This document shows positions 35,148 through 43,404 of a DNA stretch of 64,000 nt, piece after piece. The notes below the pieces were generated by a model. It worked only from the letters and a program-made list of their open reading frames with translations. It searched no databases and had not been told where the DNA came from. Source of the DNA: Streptomyces sp. 840.1 (GTDB lineage: Bacteria > Actinomycetota > Actinomycetes > Streptomycetales > Streptomycetaceae); the NCBI RefSeq assembly GCF_003751445.1, contig NZ_RJUU01000002.1, positions 62,001-126,000 of the forward strand, read 5' to 3'. Made by a program: the position numbers and the translations under genes. Within the stretch, counting starts at the first letter, position 1. The number at the start of each line of letters is the position of its first letter.

Positions 35148-36254
35148 TCAGAGGTACAGGCCCGCGTCCGCCCCCGAGTCCTGCTTCGGGACCGAGGCGG
35201 GGCCCTTGCCGCGGCGCAGCGCGTACAGCTCCGCCAGGGTCACGCCGCCGGGGGACCCGTCGCGGGCCAGGCCCTCGTCGCTGCCCAGCCAGGCGACCGA
35301 CTCCTTGCGGGTCAGCGGGCCCACCTCGATCCGGGCCAGGCAGCGGCCCGGCCGCACGACCGCCGGGTGCAGGCGTTCCAGGTCCTCGTTGGTGGTGATC
35401 CCGACAAGGACGTTGCGGCCCTGGCCCAGCAGCCCGTCCGTGAGGTTCAGCAGCCGGGAGAGCGCCTGGCCTGCCGTGTGCTTGGCCTCGCCGCGGATCA
35501 GCTCGTCACAGTCCTCAAGGAGCAGCAGCCGCCAGCGGCCCTCCGCCGTGCCGTCGTCCTCGCCGATCGCGATGTCCATCAGATAGCCGACGTCGTTGAA
35601 GAGGTGTTCGGGATCGAGTACGCAGTCGACCTGGCACCAGTCCTGCCAGGACCGTGCAAGGGTGCGCAGCGCGGAGGTCTTGCCGGTGCCGGGCGGACCG
35701 TGCAGCAGGAGCAGCCGGCCCGCGATGTCCTGCGGGGTGACCTTCATCAGCCCGTCCATGGCATCGGCCACCGGTGCGGTGTAGTTGGTGCGGACCTCGC
35801 CCCAGGCGCCGGCCGTGATCTGCCGGGTGGTGCGGCTCGGGCCGCGGCGCGGCGACATGTGCCAGAAGCCCATCGTCACGCTGTCGGGCTGCGGTTCGGG
35901 TTCGTCCTGGGCACCGTCGGTGGCCTCGTCGAGCACCTTGCGGGCCAGTTCGGGGCTGGTCGCGGTGACGGTGACGTCGGCGCCCCGGTTCCACCGCGAG
36001 ACGAGCAGCGTCCAGCCCTCGCCCTCCGCGAGCATGGCGCTGCGGGAGTCGTCCCGGGCGGCGCGCAGCACCGTGGCTGAGGCGGGCAGCAGTGTCGCCC
36101 CGCTCCGGACCCGGTCGAGCGAGGTGGCGTGCGAGTACGACTGCTCGCCCGTCGCGAACCGGCCGAGGAACAGGGCGTCGACGACATCGGACGGGGAGTC
36201 GCTGTCGTCGACGGTGAGCCGGATCGGCAGCGCTGACTCGGGGGTGGCAGACAT
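35148..36254 (-). CDS. AAA-family ATPase with DUF5925-like N-terminal domain
   Basis: This 368-residue protein has an N-terminal region of about 170 residues (DSDSPSDVVDALFLGRFATGEQSYS, the DUF5925 pattern), then a classic AAA domain: Walker A GPPGTGKTSALRTLA, Walker B LLLLEDCDELI, sensor 1 VGITTNEDLERLHPAVVRPGRC with the arginine finger. It looks like proteins that remodel other proteins in actinomycetes; the target is unknown. I chose ATG 36254 (MSATPES); an ATG nine bases upstream is possible. No neighbour suggests a partner. Confidence 0.85.
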   Translation of the reverse strand: MSATPESALPIRLTVDDSDSPSDVVDALFLGRFATGEQSYSHATSLDRVRSGATLLPASATVLRAARDDSRSAMLAEGEGWTLLVSRWNRGADVTVTATSPELARKVLDEATDGAQDEPEPQPDSVTMGFWHMSPRRGPSRTTRQITAGAWGEVRTNYTAPVADAMDGLMKVTPQDIAGRLLLLHGPPGTGKTSALRTLARSWQDWCQVDCVLDPEHLFNDVGYLMDIAIGEDDGTAEGRWRLLLLEDCDELIRGEAKHTAGQALSRLLNLTDGLLGQGRNVLVGITTNEDLERLHPAVVRPGRCLARIEVGPLTRKESVAWLGSDEGLARDGSPGGVTLAELYALRRGKGPASVPKQDSGADAGLYL

Positions 36255-36491
36255 GGCGCCCATGATCCGGCACCCGGACACCCGGTGCACCCAGGTTTCG
36301 CTCCTTGCGCGGCTCGGGCGGCGGCGCCCGCCGCTCCGCGCGCTCCCCCGGAGCGCCGGAGTGACGCGCCCTCAGGGGACCGGCGCCAAAAGCTCATCCG
36401 ATGGACTTGGCATGCACACTTCCGGAATGGCTGTCCCTGCTGCTACCACGTAGGTGGCAGAGATCCTGCTGGTCGGTCCAAGGGAGGTTCC

Positions 36492-37301
36492 ATGAAAATG
36501 TCCAGACTCGTGGCGTTCTCGTCCTCGCTCCTGCTCGGTGCCGTCATCGCCCTGACCGGGGCGGCCACCGCGAACGCCGCTCCGTCCGTCCAGGCCGTCG
36601 ACTACGTCGCCCTCGGCGACTCGTACTCCTCGGGTGTCGGCTCCGGCAGCTACATCGGCTCCAGCGGTGACTGCAAGCGCAGCACCCTCGCGTACCCCTC
36701 GCTCTGGGCGGCCGCCAACTCGCCCGCCTCGTTCGCCTTCACCGCTTGTTCGGGGGCGCGCACCGGCGATGTGACGGCCGGCCAGCTCGGCCCGCTCAAC
36801 GCCTCGACCGACCTCGTCTCCCTCTCCATCGGCGGCAACGACGCCGGGTTCTCCGACGTCATGACGACCTGTGTCCTCCAGTCGGAGGCCACCTGCCTCA
36901 ACCGGATCGCCACCGCCCGCGGTTACGTGGACTCCACGCTGCCCGGCAAGCTCGACACGGTGTACAACGCCATCAGTGCCAAGGCCCCGTCCGCTCATGT
37001 CGTGGTCCTCGGCTACCCGCGCTTCTACAAGATCGGCGGCAGCTGTGTCGTCGGGCTCAGCGACAAGGTGCGCGCCGCCATCAACGGCGCGTCCGACTAC
37101 CTGAACGCGGCCACCGCCAAGCGTGCGGCCGACCACGGCTTCACCTTCGGTGACGTCACGGGGAAGTTCACCGGGCACGAGATCTGCTCGGGGAGTGCCT
37201 GGTTGCACAGCCTCAACTGGCTCGACATCGGTGAGTCCTACCACCCCTTCGCCGCAGGGCAGTCCGGTGGCTATCTTCCGGTCCTGGACTCGGTGGCCTG
37301 A
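36492..37301 (+). CDS. Secreted SGNH/GDSL esterase-lipase
   Basis: This 269-residue protein has a signal peptide (MKMSRLVAFSSSLLLGAVIA to NAAPS) and an SGNH hydrolase domain very like the Streptomyces rimosus GDSL lipase: VDYVALGDSYSSGVGSG (catalytic Ser), FTACSGARTGDV, SLSIGGNDAGFSDVM (oxyanion Gly and Asn), and IGESYHPFAAGQSGGYLPVL with the catalytic His. Six cysteines suit three disulfides. It hydrolyses carboxylic esters outside the cell. ATG 36492 follows GGGAGG 5 nt upstream; ATG 36498 is possible. Single gene. Confidence 0.94.
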   Translation: MKMSRLVAFSSSLLLGAVIALTGAATANAAPSVQAVDYVALGDSYSSGVGSGSYIGSSGDCKRSTLAYPSLWAAANSPASFAFTACSGARTGDVTAGQLGPLNASTDLVSLSIGGNDAGFSDVMTTCVLQSEATCLNRIATARGYVDSTLPGKLDTVYNAISAKAPSAHVVVLGYPRFYKIGGSCVVGLSDKVRAAINGASDYLNAATAKRAADHGFTFGDVTGKFTGHEICSGSAWLHSLNWLDIGESYHPFAAGQSGGYLPVLDSVA

Positions 37302-37412
37302 GTCGGCGCCGGAACCCTTCCGCAGGGAGGGGGTCCCGCAGGCCGGGGCCCTCTTCCGGGTACCTTCCGCAGACCGGGCCGGCGGTGTCCGGTCCTCGAC
37401 GGTCTGCCCAAC

Positions 37413-37431
37413 TTGCCCTGGAATCGGGCAA
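37413..37431. promoter_or_regulatory. Inverted repeat TTGCCC-N7-GGGCAA
   Basis: Perfect 6-bp arms separated by seven bases, 129 bp upstream of the small protein at 37560. It could be an operator or a weak hairpin; no regulator is known for it. Confidence 0.3.
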
Positions 37432-37559
37432 ATCCGGAGTACCGTCGTCAACCTCCGTATGTGTGTGCTCAATCCTGTGCCCGGGATACACGAGTGTCGC
37501 CGCGGGGGGATAGGGTTAACCTGCCCGGGTCGGGTGCCCTCGTACGGGTGGGGAGTGAC

Positions 37560-37823
37560 ATGGAACAGATAACGGTGCGCAGCAGGCCGCGAGTGCCTGC
37601 TATTACCTGCGGGAGCGGTGCGACGAGTTCGCGCCTCGACCGCCATCTCGCGGTGCTGGGCGGCCCTGTCGTCCCGCAGCGCGATTCCGCGGAGGCGACG
37701 TTGCTGATGCGCGAGCTGACCTCGCGCGACGCCGCGCACACACGGCGGAGCAAGAGTGCGCGGGTCTCGCTCTTCGCGCCTCTGCGACGACTGCGACGCT
37801 CGCTCTTCGGCAGCCGCCGCTGA
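37560..37823 (+). CDS. Small basic protein, unknown function
   Basis: This 87-residue protein is not recognised. It has GGGGAG 6 nt before ATG 37560, strong third-position GC, and a balanced N-terminal half (MEQITVRSRPRVPAITCGSG) followed by an acidic-to-basic helix (DSAEATLLMRELTSRDAAH) and a very basic tail (LFAPLRRLRRSLFGSRR) that could bind membrane or nucleic acid. The single Cys and lack of a signal peptide suggest a cytoplasmic protein. The region upstream, with GATAGGGTTAAC, may hold its promoter. Confidence 0.6.
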   Translation: MEQITVRSRPRVPAITCGSGATSSRLDRHLAVLGGPVVPQRDSAEATLLMRELTSRDAAHTRRSKSARVSLFAPLRRLRRSLFGSRR

Positions 37824-37999
37824 TCCGACGGCCCCGGTCCAGGTATCGCGCTGCTGCCCGCTCTTCCGTCATCCCCGGAGTCGGCAGTGGCGCGTCGCCA
37901 TGTCCGCACGGGGGTTCGGTGCCGCCGTGGGCGCGTGCCGGACGGCGGTCGAGCGGGTATCCAGGTAATTCGGCGCCGAAATACTTCTAGACTGACGGC

Positions 38000-38614
38000 A
38001 TGCCCGAGAAGCGAGCCGCGCGTCTGAGCCCCGACGAGCGAAGGGCGCAGCTGGTATCGATTGGCGTGGACATGCTCGCCGATTGCTCGCTGGACGAACT
38101 CTCCACCGATGACGTGGCGCGCCGCGCCGGTATCTCCCGGGGGCTGCTCTTCCACTACTTCGACTCCAAGCGCGACTTCTACCGCTGTGTGGTGCGCCGG
38201 GAGTGCGACGACTTCGCCGCGGCCACGGAGCCGGACCCCTCGCTGGAGCCCGTCCCCTGGCTGCGGTCGTTCATCGCCGGATTCGCGGCGTACGTCACCG
38301 AGCACCGCAGGGTCTACCTCGCCCTGGTGCGCGGCGCCGCCGGCAGTCATCCCGCGGTGGAGGACATCGTCGAGTCCACCCGCGCCACCCTGGCCCGGCG
38401 GGTGGAGGAGGGGCAGCGGCGGCTCGGGATGCCGGATTCGCCCCGGCTGCCCGTCGCCGCACGGGCCTGGATGGCCTTCGCCGAGGAGGCGGTCACCAGC
38501 TGGCCGCTCGACGAGCCGGACGCCCTCGTGGAGCTCGGCGCCTTTCTGGAGTCGAGCTTCATCTCACTGCTGGGTGCACTGGACCGCCCGGCCGCACTGC
38601 CCGACGGCCCCTGA
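38000..38614 (+). CDS. TetR/AcrR-family regulator
   Basis: This 204-residue protein has an N-terminal TetR helix-turn-helix (LSTDDVARRAGISRGLLFHYFDSKRDFYRCV, residues 34-64) and an alpha-helical ligand domain with VYLALVRGAAGSHPAVEDIVESTRATLARR, a common pattern in small Streptomyces TetR proteins. It ends 14 nt before the convergent ABC permease gene, so its targets are not obvious; it may act on itself or on the adjacent small protein. No palindromic operator stands out upstream. Confidence 0.88.
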   Translation: MPEKRAARLSPDERRAQLVSIGVDMLADCSLDELSTDDVARRAGISRGLLFHYFDSKRDFYRCVVRRECDDFAAATEPDPSLEPVPWLRSFIAGFAAYVTEHRRVYLALVRGAAGSHPAVEDIVESTRATLARRVEEGQRRLGMPDSPRLPVAARAWMAFAEEAVTSWPLDEPDALVELGAFLESSFISLLGALDRPAALPDGP

Positions 38615-38628
38615 CGCTCCCGCGCCCG

Positions 38629-39462
38629 TCACTCGCCGCGCGCGTACCGGCGTACGGACAGCGGTACGGCGACCGCGAGCAGCACCGCCGACCAAAGGAG
38701 CGACCCGGCGACCGGGTGCGCGACCGGCCAGGCGGAGTCCGCGGCCGGCGCGGTGTTCCCGGCGAGGTCGCGGACGGCCGAGGCGACGGCGCTGATCGGG
38801 TTCCACTCGGCGAGCACCCGCAGCCAGTCGGGCAGGTTGCCGGTGGGGATGTAGGCGCTGGAGAGCAGCGGCAGGACGAAGGTGGCGGAGCCGAGCTGGC
38901 CGGCCGCCTCCTCGTTGCGGATCAGCAGTCCGAGCCAGCAGCCCACCCATGCGGTGGCGAACCGGAACAGCATCAGCAGCCCGAACGCGCCCACCGCGGC
39001 CGCCGGGCCGCCCTCGATCCGCCAGCCCACCGCGAGCCCGGCCAGAACCAGCGGGATCATGCCGACGGCCGTGGTCAGCAGATCGGCCGAGGTCTGCCCG
39101 AACGGCACGGCGGAACGGCTCATCGGCAGCGTCCGGAACCGGTCCATCACGCCCCGGTGGCAGTCCTGGGCGGACTGGAACATCCCGGTCATGATGCCGT
39201 TCGCGGCGGTCGCCGCCAGCAGCCCCGGCACCAGGAAGGAGCGGTACTCCTGGCCCGGCACGGCCAGGGCGCTGCCGAAGACGTACCCGAAGAACAGCAG
39301 CATCGTGATCGGCATGGTCTGGGTCAGGATCAGTACGCCCGGGGCCGCCTTGATCCGCTGCAGGTGGCGGCCCAGGACGGCCAGCCCGTCCGTGACCGGT
39401 GCGCTCGCGCCGCTCCCGGCGCCTGTGGTGGGCCGCTCCGCCACGAGTGCGTTGCCGCTCAT
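38629..39462 (-). CDS. ABC-2-type transporter permease (DrrB-like)
   Basis: This 277-residue membrane protein has about six helices and the ABC-2 signature region FLPLLSSAYIPTGNLPDWLRVLAEWNPISAVASAVRDL (in part) near residues 205-235. It is the membrane partner of the ATPase immediately upstream; their genes overlap by 4 nt. DrrAB-type exporters remove drugs or peptides. The preceding cytoplasmic loop SAQDCHRGVMDRFRTLPMSRSAV is also typical. Confidence 0.9.
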   Translation of the reverse strand: MSGNALVAERPTTGAGSGASAPVTDGLAVLGRHLQRIKAAPGVLILTQTMPITMLLFFGYVFGSALAVPGQEYRSFLVPGLLAATAANGIMTGMFQSAQDCHRGVMDRFRTLPMSRSAVPFGQTSADLLTTAVGMIPLVLAGLAVGWRIEGGPAAAVGAFGLLMLFRFATAWVGCWLGLLIRNEEAAGQLGSATFVLPLLSSAYIPTGNLPDWLRVLAEWNPISAVASAVRDLAGNTAPAADSAWPVAHPVAGSLLWSAVLLAVAVPLSVRRYARGE

Positions 39463-40436
39463 GCCGCCATCTCCTTCGTCGGTGGGGCCGCCCGGCCGCT
39501 GTCGCGGCCGGTCAGCCGGAGGAAGACCTCGTCGAGGGTGGGCGGCCGCAGGCTCGCGTCGATCACCGCGGCGCCCGCCGCGTCCAGCTCGCGCACGATC
39601 CGGGGGAGCGTGAGCGTGGGGTCGGTGGCGACGACGCCCACCGTGCGGCGCTCGTGGTCCAGGACCGGTTCGCAGCCCGTCAGCCGGTCCAGTACGGCGG
39701 CGGCCGGCAGGAGCGCCGACGCATGGCCGACGGCCACCTCGGCGTAGCTGCCGATCTGTGCCTTCAGTTCGGCGGGGGTGCCCCGGTGGGCCGCCCGGCC
39801 GCTGTCGATGAGGACGATGTCGTCGGCCAGCTGATCGGCCTCCTCCAGATACTGCGTGGTGAGCAGCACCGTGGTGCCGGCGCCCGTCAGCTCCCGTACC
39901 GCGGCCCAGATCTGGTTGCGGCTGTGCGGGTCGAGACCGGTGGTCGGCTCGTCCAGGAACAGCACGTGCGGCCGGGTCAGCAGGCTGGCGGCGAGGTCCA
40001 GCCTGCGCCGCATCCCGCCGGAGTAGGTGCGGGCCGGGCGGTCGGCCGCGCCGGTCAGCTCGAAGCGTTCGAGGAGCTCTTCGGCCTGGCTGCGCGCGGC
40101 CCCGCCGCGGAACTTGAGCAGCCGGGCGAAGAGCCGCAGGTTCTGCCGGCCGGACAGCTCGCCGTCGACCGAGGCGCTCTGCCCCGTGACGCCGATGGCC
40201 GCCCGTACCGCGCCGGCCTCGCGCACCACGTCGTGACCGGCGACCCGCGCGCTCCCGCCGTCGGGTGCGGTCAACGTGGTGAGGACGCGGACGGCGGTGG
40301 TCTTGCCGGCGCCGTTGGGCCCCAGCACTCCGCAGACGGTGCCTTCGGCGACGGCCAGATCGAGACCGCGCAGCGCGTGGACGGAGCCGTAGCGCTTCTC
40401 CAGACCTTCACTAAGTACGGCGTACGTAGTTGTCAT
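39459..40436 (-). CDS. Daunorubicin-resistance-type ABC ATPase (DrrA-like)
   Basis: This 325-residue ATPase has Walker A LGPNGAGKTTAVRVL, signature YSGGMRRRLDLAASL, Walker B LFLDEPTTGLDPHSRNQIW and the switch region LLTTQYLEEADQLAD. The C-terminal domain with LRPPTLDEVFLRLTG is the DrrA hallmark. It drives the coupled DrrB-like permease. ATG 40436 lies 6 bp from a TetR-type palindrome, so transcription is almost certainly repressed by the divergent TetR protein until an inducer binds. Confidence 0.93.
   Translation of the reverse strand: MTTTYAVLSEGLEKRYGSVHALRGLDLAVAEGTVCGVLGPNGAGKTTAVRVLTTLTAPDGGSARVAGHDVVREAGAVRAAIGVTGQSASVDGELSGRQNLRLFARLLKFRGGAARSQAEELLERFELTGAADRPARTYSGGMRRRLDLAASLLTRPHVLFLDEPTTGLDPHSRNQIWAAVRELTGAGTTVLLTTQYLEEADQLADDIVLIDSGRAAHRGTPAELKAQIGSYAEVAVGHASALLPAAAVLDRLTGCEPVLDHERRTVGVVATDPTLTLPRIVRELDAAGAAVIDASLRPPTLDEVFLRLTGRDSGRAAPPTKEMAA
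40410..40430. promoter_or_regulatory. TetR operator, copy 1
   Basis: Inverted half-sites ACTAAGTACG and CGTACGTAGT around a central G (one mismatch between arms), inside the first codons of the ABC ATPase. Centre at 40420. Confidence 0.75.
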
Positions 40437-40452
40437 GCCGCCACGGTAGCGC

Positions 40453-40473
40453 ACTACGTACGGCGTACGTAAC
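40453..40473. promoter_or_regulatory. TetR operator, copy 2
   Basis: Half-sites ACTACGTACG and CGTACGTAAC around a central G at 40463, exactly 43 bp (about four DNA turns) from copy 1, between the TetR and ABC genes. Confidence 0.8.
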
Positions 40474-40499
40474 TACCATGGGGGTCGAGGTGATGATCA

Positions 40500-41210
40500 A
40501 TGGTGGGGCGACCCGCTGTACCGGAAGTGATCTGGGCGCGTTCCGAGCGTGCCGGCCGGGGCCCCAAGCCCGCGTTCAGCCGTGCGGACATCGCGGCGGC
40601 CGCCGTGCGCATCGCGGACGCGGACGGGCTCGACGCGGTGTCGATGCGGAAGGTGGCGGCCGAGCTCGGCTGCGGCACCATGTCGCTCTACAACTACGTG
40701 CCCCGCAAGGAGGACCTGTACGAGCTGATGCTCGACACGGTCAGCGCCGGTTACCGCTACCCGGATCCGTCCGGTGACTGGCGGACCGATCTCCTGGCCC
40801 TCGCCCACCAGGCCCGCGCCATGATGCACCGCCACACCTGGATGCCCCGGCTGATGTCGCCGGTGTACGGCTTCAGCCCGAACGCCCTGCGCTACCTGGA
40901 GTACGCGCTGAGCTGCCTGGACGGGGTCGACGTGCGGTTCGGCGAGAAGATGGAACTCATCGCCATGGTCAACGGCGTGGTCACCACCTACACCGCCAAC
41001 GAGATCGCCACGGCGGAGCGCAGCCGGTCGCTGCCCTGGTCCGAGGAGCAGGAACAGGCGGCCCGCACCGAGTATCTGATCAGCCAGATCATGACCGGGA
41101 AGTACCCGCGGATGGCGGCCGGATTCGCCGAGGACCCCGGACCGATCGACCTGGAAGCCGTCTTCGAGCGGGCCCTCGCCCGGGTGCTGGACGGGTTCGA
41201 CCGCCCTTAG
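40500..41210 (+). CDS. TetR-family repressor of the adjacent ABC exporter
   Basis: This 236-residue protein has the TetR helix-turn-helix FSRADIAAAAVRIADADGLDAVSMRKVAAELGCGTMSLYNYV in two parts, with recognition helix GCGTMSLYNYVPRKEDLYELM. The C-terminal domain (MHRHTWMPRLMSPVYGFSPNALRYLEYAL) is of the type that binds drugs in exporter regulators. It is divergent from the DrrAB pair across 63 bp that hold two matching palindromes. ATG 40500 is chosen (GAGGTG upstream); an earlier ATG at 40478 is out of frame. Confidence 0.9.
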   Translation: MVGRPAVPEVIWARSERAGRGPKPAFSRADIAAAAVRIADADGLDAVSMRKVAAELGCGTMSLYNYVPRKEDLYELMLDTVSAGYRYPDPSGDWRTDLLALAHQARAMMHRHTWMPRLMSPVYGFSPNALRYLEYALSCLDGVDVRFGEKMELIAMVNGVVTTYTANEIATAERSRSLPWSEEQEQAARTEYLISQIMTGKYPRMAAGFAEDPGPIDLEAVFERALARVLDGFDRP

Positions 41211-41245
41211 CGCGTGTTTCGCTCGGATCGGGCCGGGTTCGGCGG

Positions 41246-42508
41246 TCACAACAGGGCGAACTGCCCGTCCGGGCCCTCCTCCTGGTGGTCGAGCACGGAC
41301 GCGGGCCGCCGGGCCGAGGGCGTCACCGGCAGCACGCCCGCCGCGCGCAGCTCCGCCGCGCCGATCAGCGGGCCGGGCGCCAGGGCGTCCTGCCGGGGCC
41401 GCAGTTCGGCCAGCAGGGCGAGCAGCGTGATCAGTTCCAGCAGCTCGGACGTCCACTCCTGCGGCCAGGCGCGCGGCCGTACGGACTCCAGCCCGTCCGC
41501 CCCGGCCGCCGCCGTGCGCCGGCCGAACCACAGCTCCAGCATCCGTACGCCGCCCACCCGGAACTCCCACGCCCCCGCGGGCACCGGCGAGACGCGCCCC
41601 GTACCGATCCGCAGCACCTGCTCCCCGGCGTCGTAGGCCAGCTCCGACGGTGCGGGCGGCACGGCGGCCCGCACGTACGGGCGGCGCCCGCCCGGCAGCC
41701 TCGGCCGCTCCCCGCCGCGGGCCCCGCGCAGCTGGAGCCTCAGCAGCTCCCGCCCCAGCTCCACCCCCGCCGTCCAGCGCGCGGTGTCCGAGGGCAGCGG
41801 CACCACGCAGCCGGCCGGGGAGTGCCGGGCCGCCGCGAGGATCCACGCCAGTACGGATTCGGAGGAGACCGTGTCCCCGTGCCGGGCGCGCAGCAGCGCG
41901 AGCAGGCCCGGTGCCAGATTGGGTTCGAGGCCGCCGGGGCGCCGGTAGAGCGGCCGGATGCGGCCGGGGCGGCCTGCGGGGGAGTGCCCGTCGGGGAGCA
42001 GTGCCGTCACCGACAGGGCGGGGCCGGTGTCCTGGGGGATCCGGCCGTGCTCGACGACGAACAGCTGGTGCCCGTCGGCGACCCGCCACAGTTCGGGCCG
42101 GGCGGTGTCTATCAGCCGGTGGTCGGGGAGCAGCCACTGCTCGTCGAACGGGCCGTGCAGAATCCGGACCGGCTCCGGGCACGGGCCCGGATCGCGGGCG
42201 AACCGGCCGGTCGCGGTGGCCTGTCCGGGCAGCGCGGCCACCGTCGTGTGCGGGGTACGGGACCTGGTGGGGGCGAACAGCCGCTCGCGCTCGGTGTCAC
42301 CGGCCCGTGCCAGGCGCTCCCAGCGGGCCCTGAGCGAGGCCGCGTCCGGGGCCGTCACCCAGGGACGCCCGGTCCTGAGCGGTCGCACGGACCACGGCAT
42401 GAGGTCGTCGAGGAGCGGGCCGTACGGGCCCTCGCCGGAGCCCGCCGCTGCCGGAGCTGCCACCGTGTCGTCCTCCCCGTCGCCACGTCCGCCCGCCTTC
42501 CCCGGCAT
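41246..42508 (-). CDS. Orphan type ISP restriction-modification specificity-domain protein
   Basis: This 420-residue protein matches the C-terminal specificity region of type ISP restriction-modification enzymes as often found alone in Streptomyces: PYGPLLDDLMPWSVRPLRTGRPWVTAPDA (in part), FAPTRSRTPHTTVAALPGQ, PCPEPVRILHGPFDEQWLLPDHRLID and LWFGRRTAAAGADGLESVRPRAWPQEWTSELLELI. There is no helicase, nuclease or methyltransferase motif in it or beside it. ATG 42508 is chosen (MPGKAGG); the frame is open further upstream with low-complexity sequence. It may act as a stand-alone DNA-binding protein or be a relic. The family call is by memory of the pattern. Confidence 0.6.
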   Translation of the reverse strand: MPGKAGGRGDGEDDTVAAPAAAGSGEGPYGPLLDDLMPWSVRPLRTGRPWVTAPDAASLRARWERLARAGDTERERLFAPTRSRTPHTTVAALPGQATATGRFARDPGPCPEPVRILHGPFDEQWLLPDHRLIDTARPELWRVADGHQLFVVEHGRIPQDTGPALSVTALLPDGHSPAGRPGRIRPLYRRPGGLEPNLAPGLLALLRARHGDTVSSESVLAWILAAARHSPAGCVVPLPSDTARWTAGVELGRELLRLQLRGARGGERPRLPGGRRPYVRAAVPPAPSELAYDAGEQVLRIGTGRVSPVPAGAWEFRVGGVRMLELWFGRRTAAAGADGLESVRPRAWPQEWTSELLELITLLALLAELRPRQDALAPGPLIGAAELRAAGVLPVTPSARRPASVLDHQEEGPDGQFALL

Positions 42509-42578
42509 CGTAACGGCGCCGCCCCGGACGGCGGCAGGGTGCCTGTGCGGTGGGCCGGGAGGGGCGGCGGCCGTGGTG

Positions 42579-43364
42579 TCAGTGCGCTTCCACCGTGACC
42601 GAGAACGAGAACCGGTCGCCCCGGTAACGGATCTGCGCCACATCGACCACCCGGCCGCCCTCGTCGTACGTCACGCCCGTGTAGTACAGGATCGGGCTGA
42701 GCAGCGGGACCCGGAGCAGCTCGGCGGTGACCGGGTCGGCGAGCCGGGCCTCGACCGTGTCGGTGATCCGCGCGATCCGGACCCCGATCCGGTCGCGCAG
42801 CACCTTGGTCATCGGCCAGCGTTCCAGGTCCGCCGGGTCGAGCCCGGCCGCGACCTGTGGATGGATCCAGTTCTGCGCCCAGTTCGTCGGCTCGCCGGAG
42901 TCCTCCTCGCACCGCAGCCGCCGGTAGCCGACGACCTCCGGGCAGCCGGGGAAGTGCTCCGCGACATCACCCGGTACGGCGAGCGGGCCGTGGTCGAGCA
43001 GCGTGGTCAGCTCGCCCGACTGCTGGGCGACGATCGCGTCGATCGACCCGAGCAGCCGGACCGGTGACACCCGGCGGGCGCGCGGCTCGATGAACGTGCC
43101 GCGCCGCCGGTGCCGGCTGATCAGCCCCTCCGCCTCCAGCTCCTTGAGCGCCTGCCGCATGGTGAGGACGCTGACGCCGTAGTGCGCGGCGAGCTGTTCC
43201 TCGGTCGGCAGCCGCAGGGTGGCGTCCGGGGTGCGGCCCAGTATCGAGGCCCGCAAGGACTGCGAGACCTGGTACCACAGCGGCAGTTTGCGGTTCAGGA
43301 CCAGTGAGTCGGGTGCGAAGGCGGCCCCCTGTGGCGCGGGGGGCTTCAGAGGGGTCTGCGACAC
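42579..43364 (-). CDS. GntR-family regulator with UTRA domain
   Basis: This 261-residue protein has a GntR helix-turn-helix (LPTEEQLAAHYGVSVLTMRQALKELEAEGLISRHRRRGTF, about residues 50-90) and a UTRA ligand domain ending IRYRGDRFSFSVTVEAH. GTG 43364 is preferred because AGGTGA precedes it; GTG 43394 would add ten residues. It lies just downstream of hmgA on the same strand and probably senses an intermediate of tyrosine or homogentisate breakdown, though that is inferred from position. Confidence 0.85.
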   Translation of the reverse strand: MSQTPLKPPAPQGAAFAPDSLVLNRKLPLWYQVSQSLRASILGRTPDATLRLPTEEQLAAHYGVSVLTMRQALKELEAEGLISRHRRRGTFIEPRARRVSPVRLLGSIDAIVAQQSGELTTLLDHGPLAVPGDVAEHFPGCPEVVGYRRLRCEEDSGEPTNWAQNWIHPQVAAGLDPADLERWPMTKVLRDRIGVRIARITDTVEARLADPVTAELLRVPLLSPILYYTGVTYDEGGRVVDVAQIRYRGDRFSFSVTVEAH

Positions 43365-43404
43365 CTGGTCACCTGCATTCGTCGTCACTGGCACTGGGTA
43401 TGCG

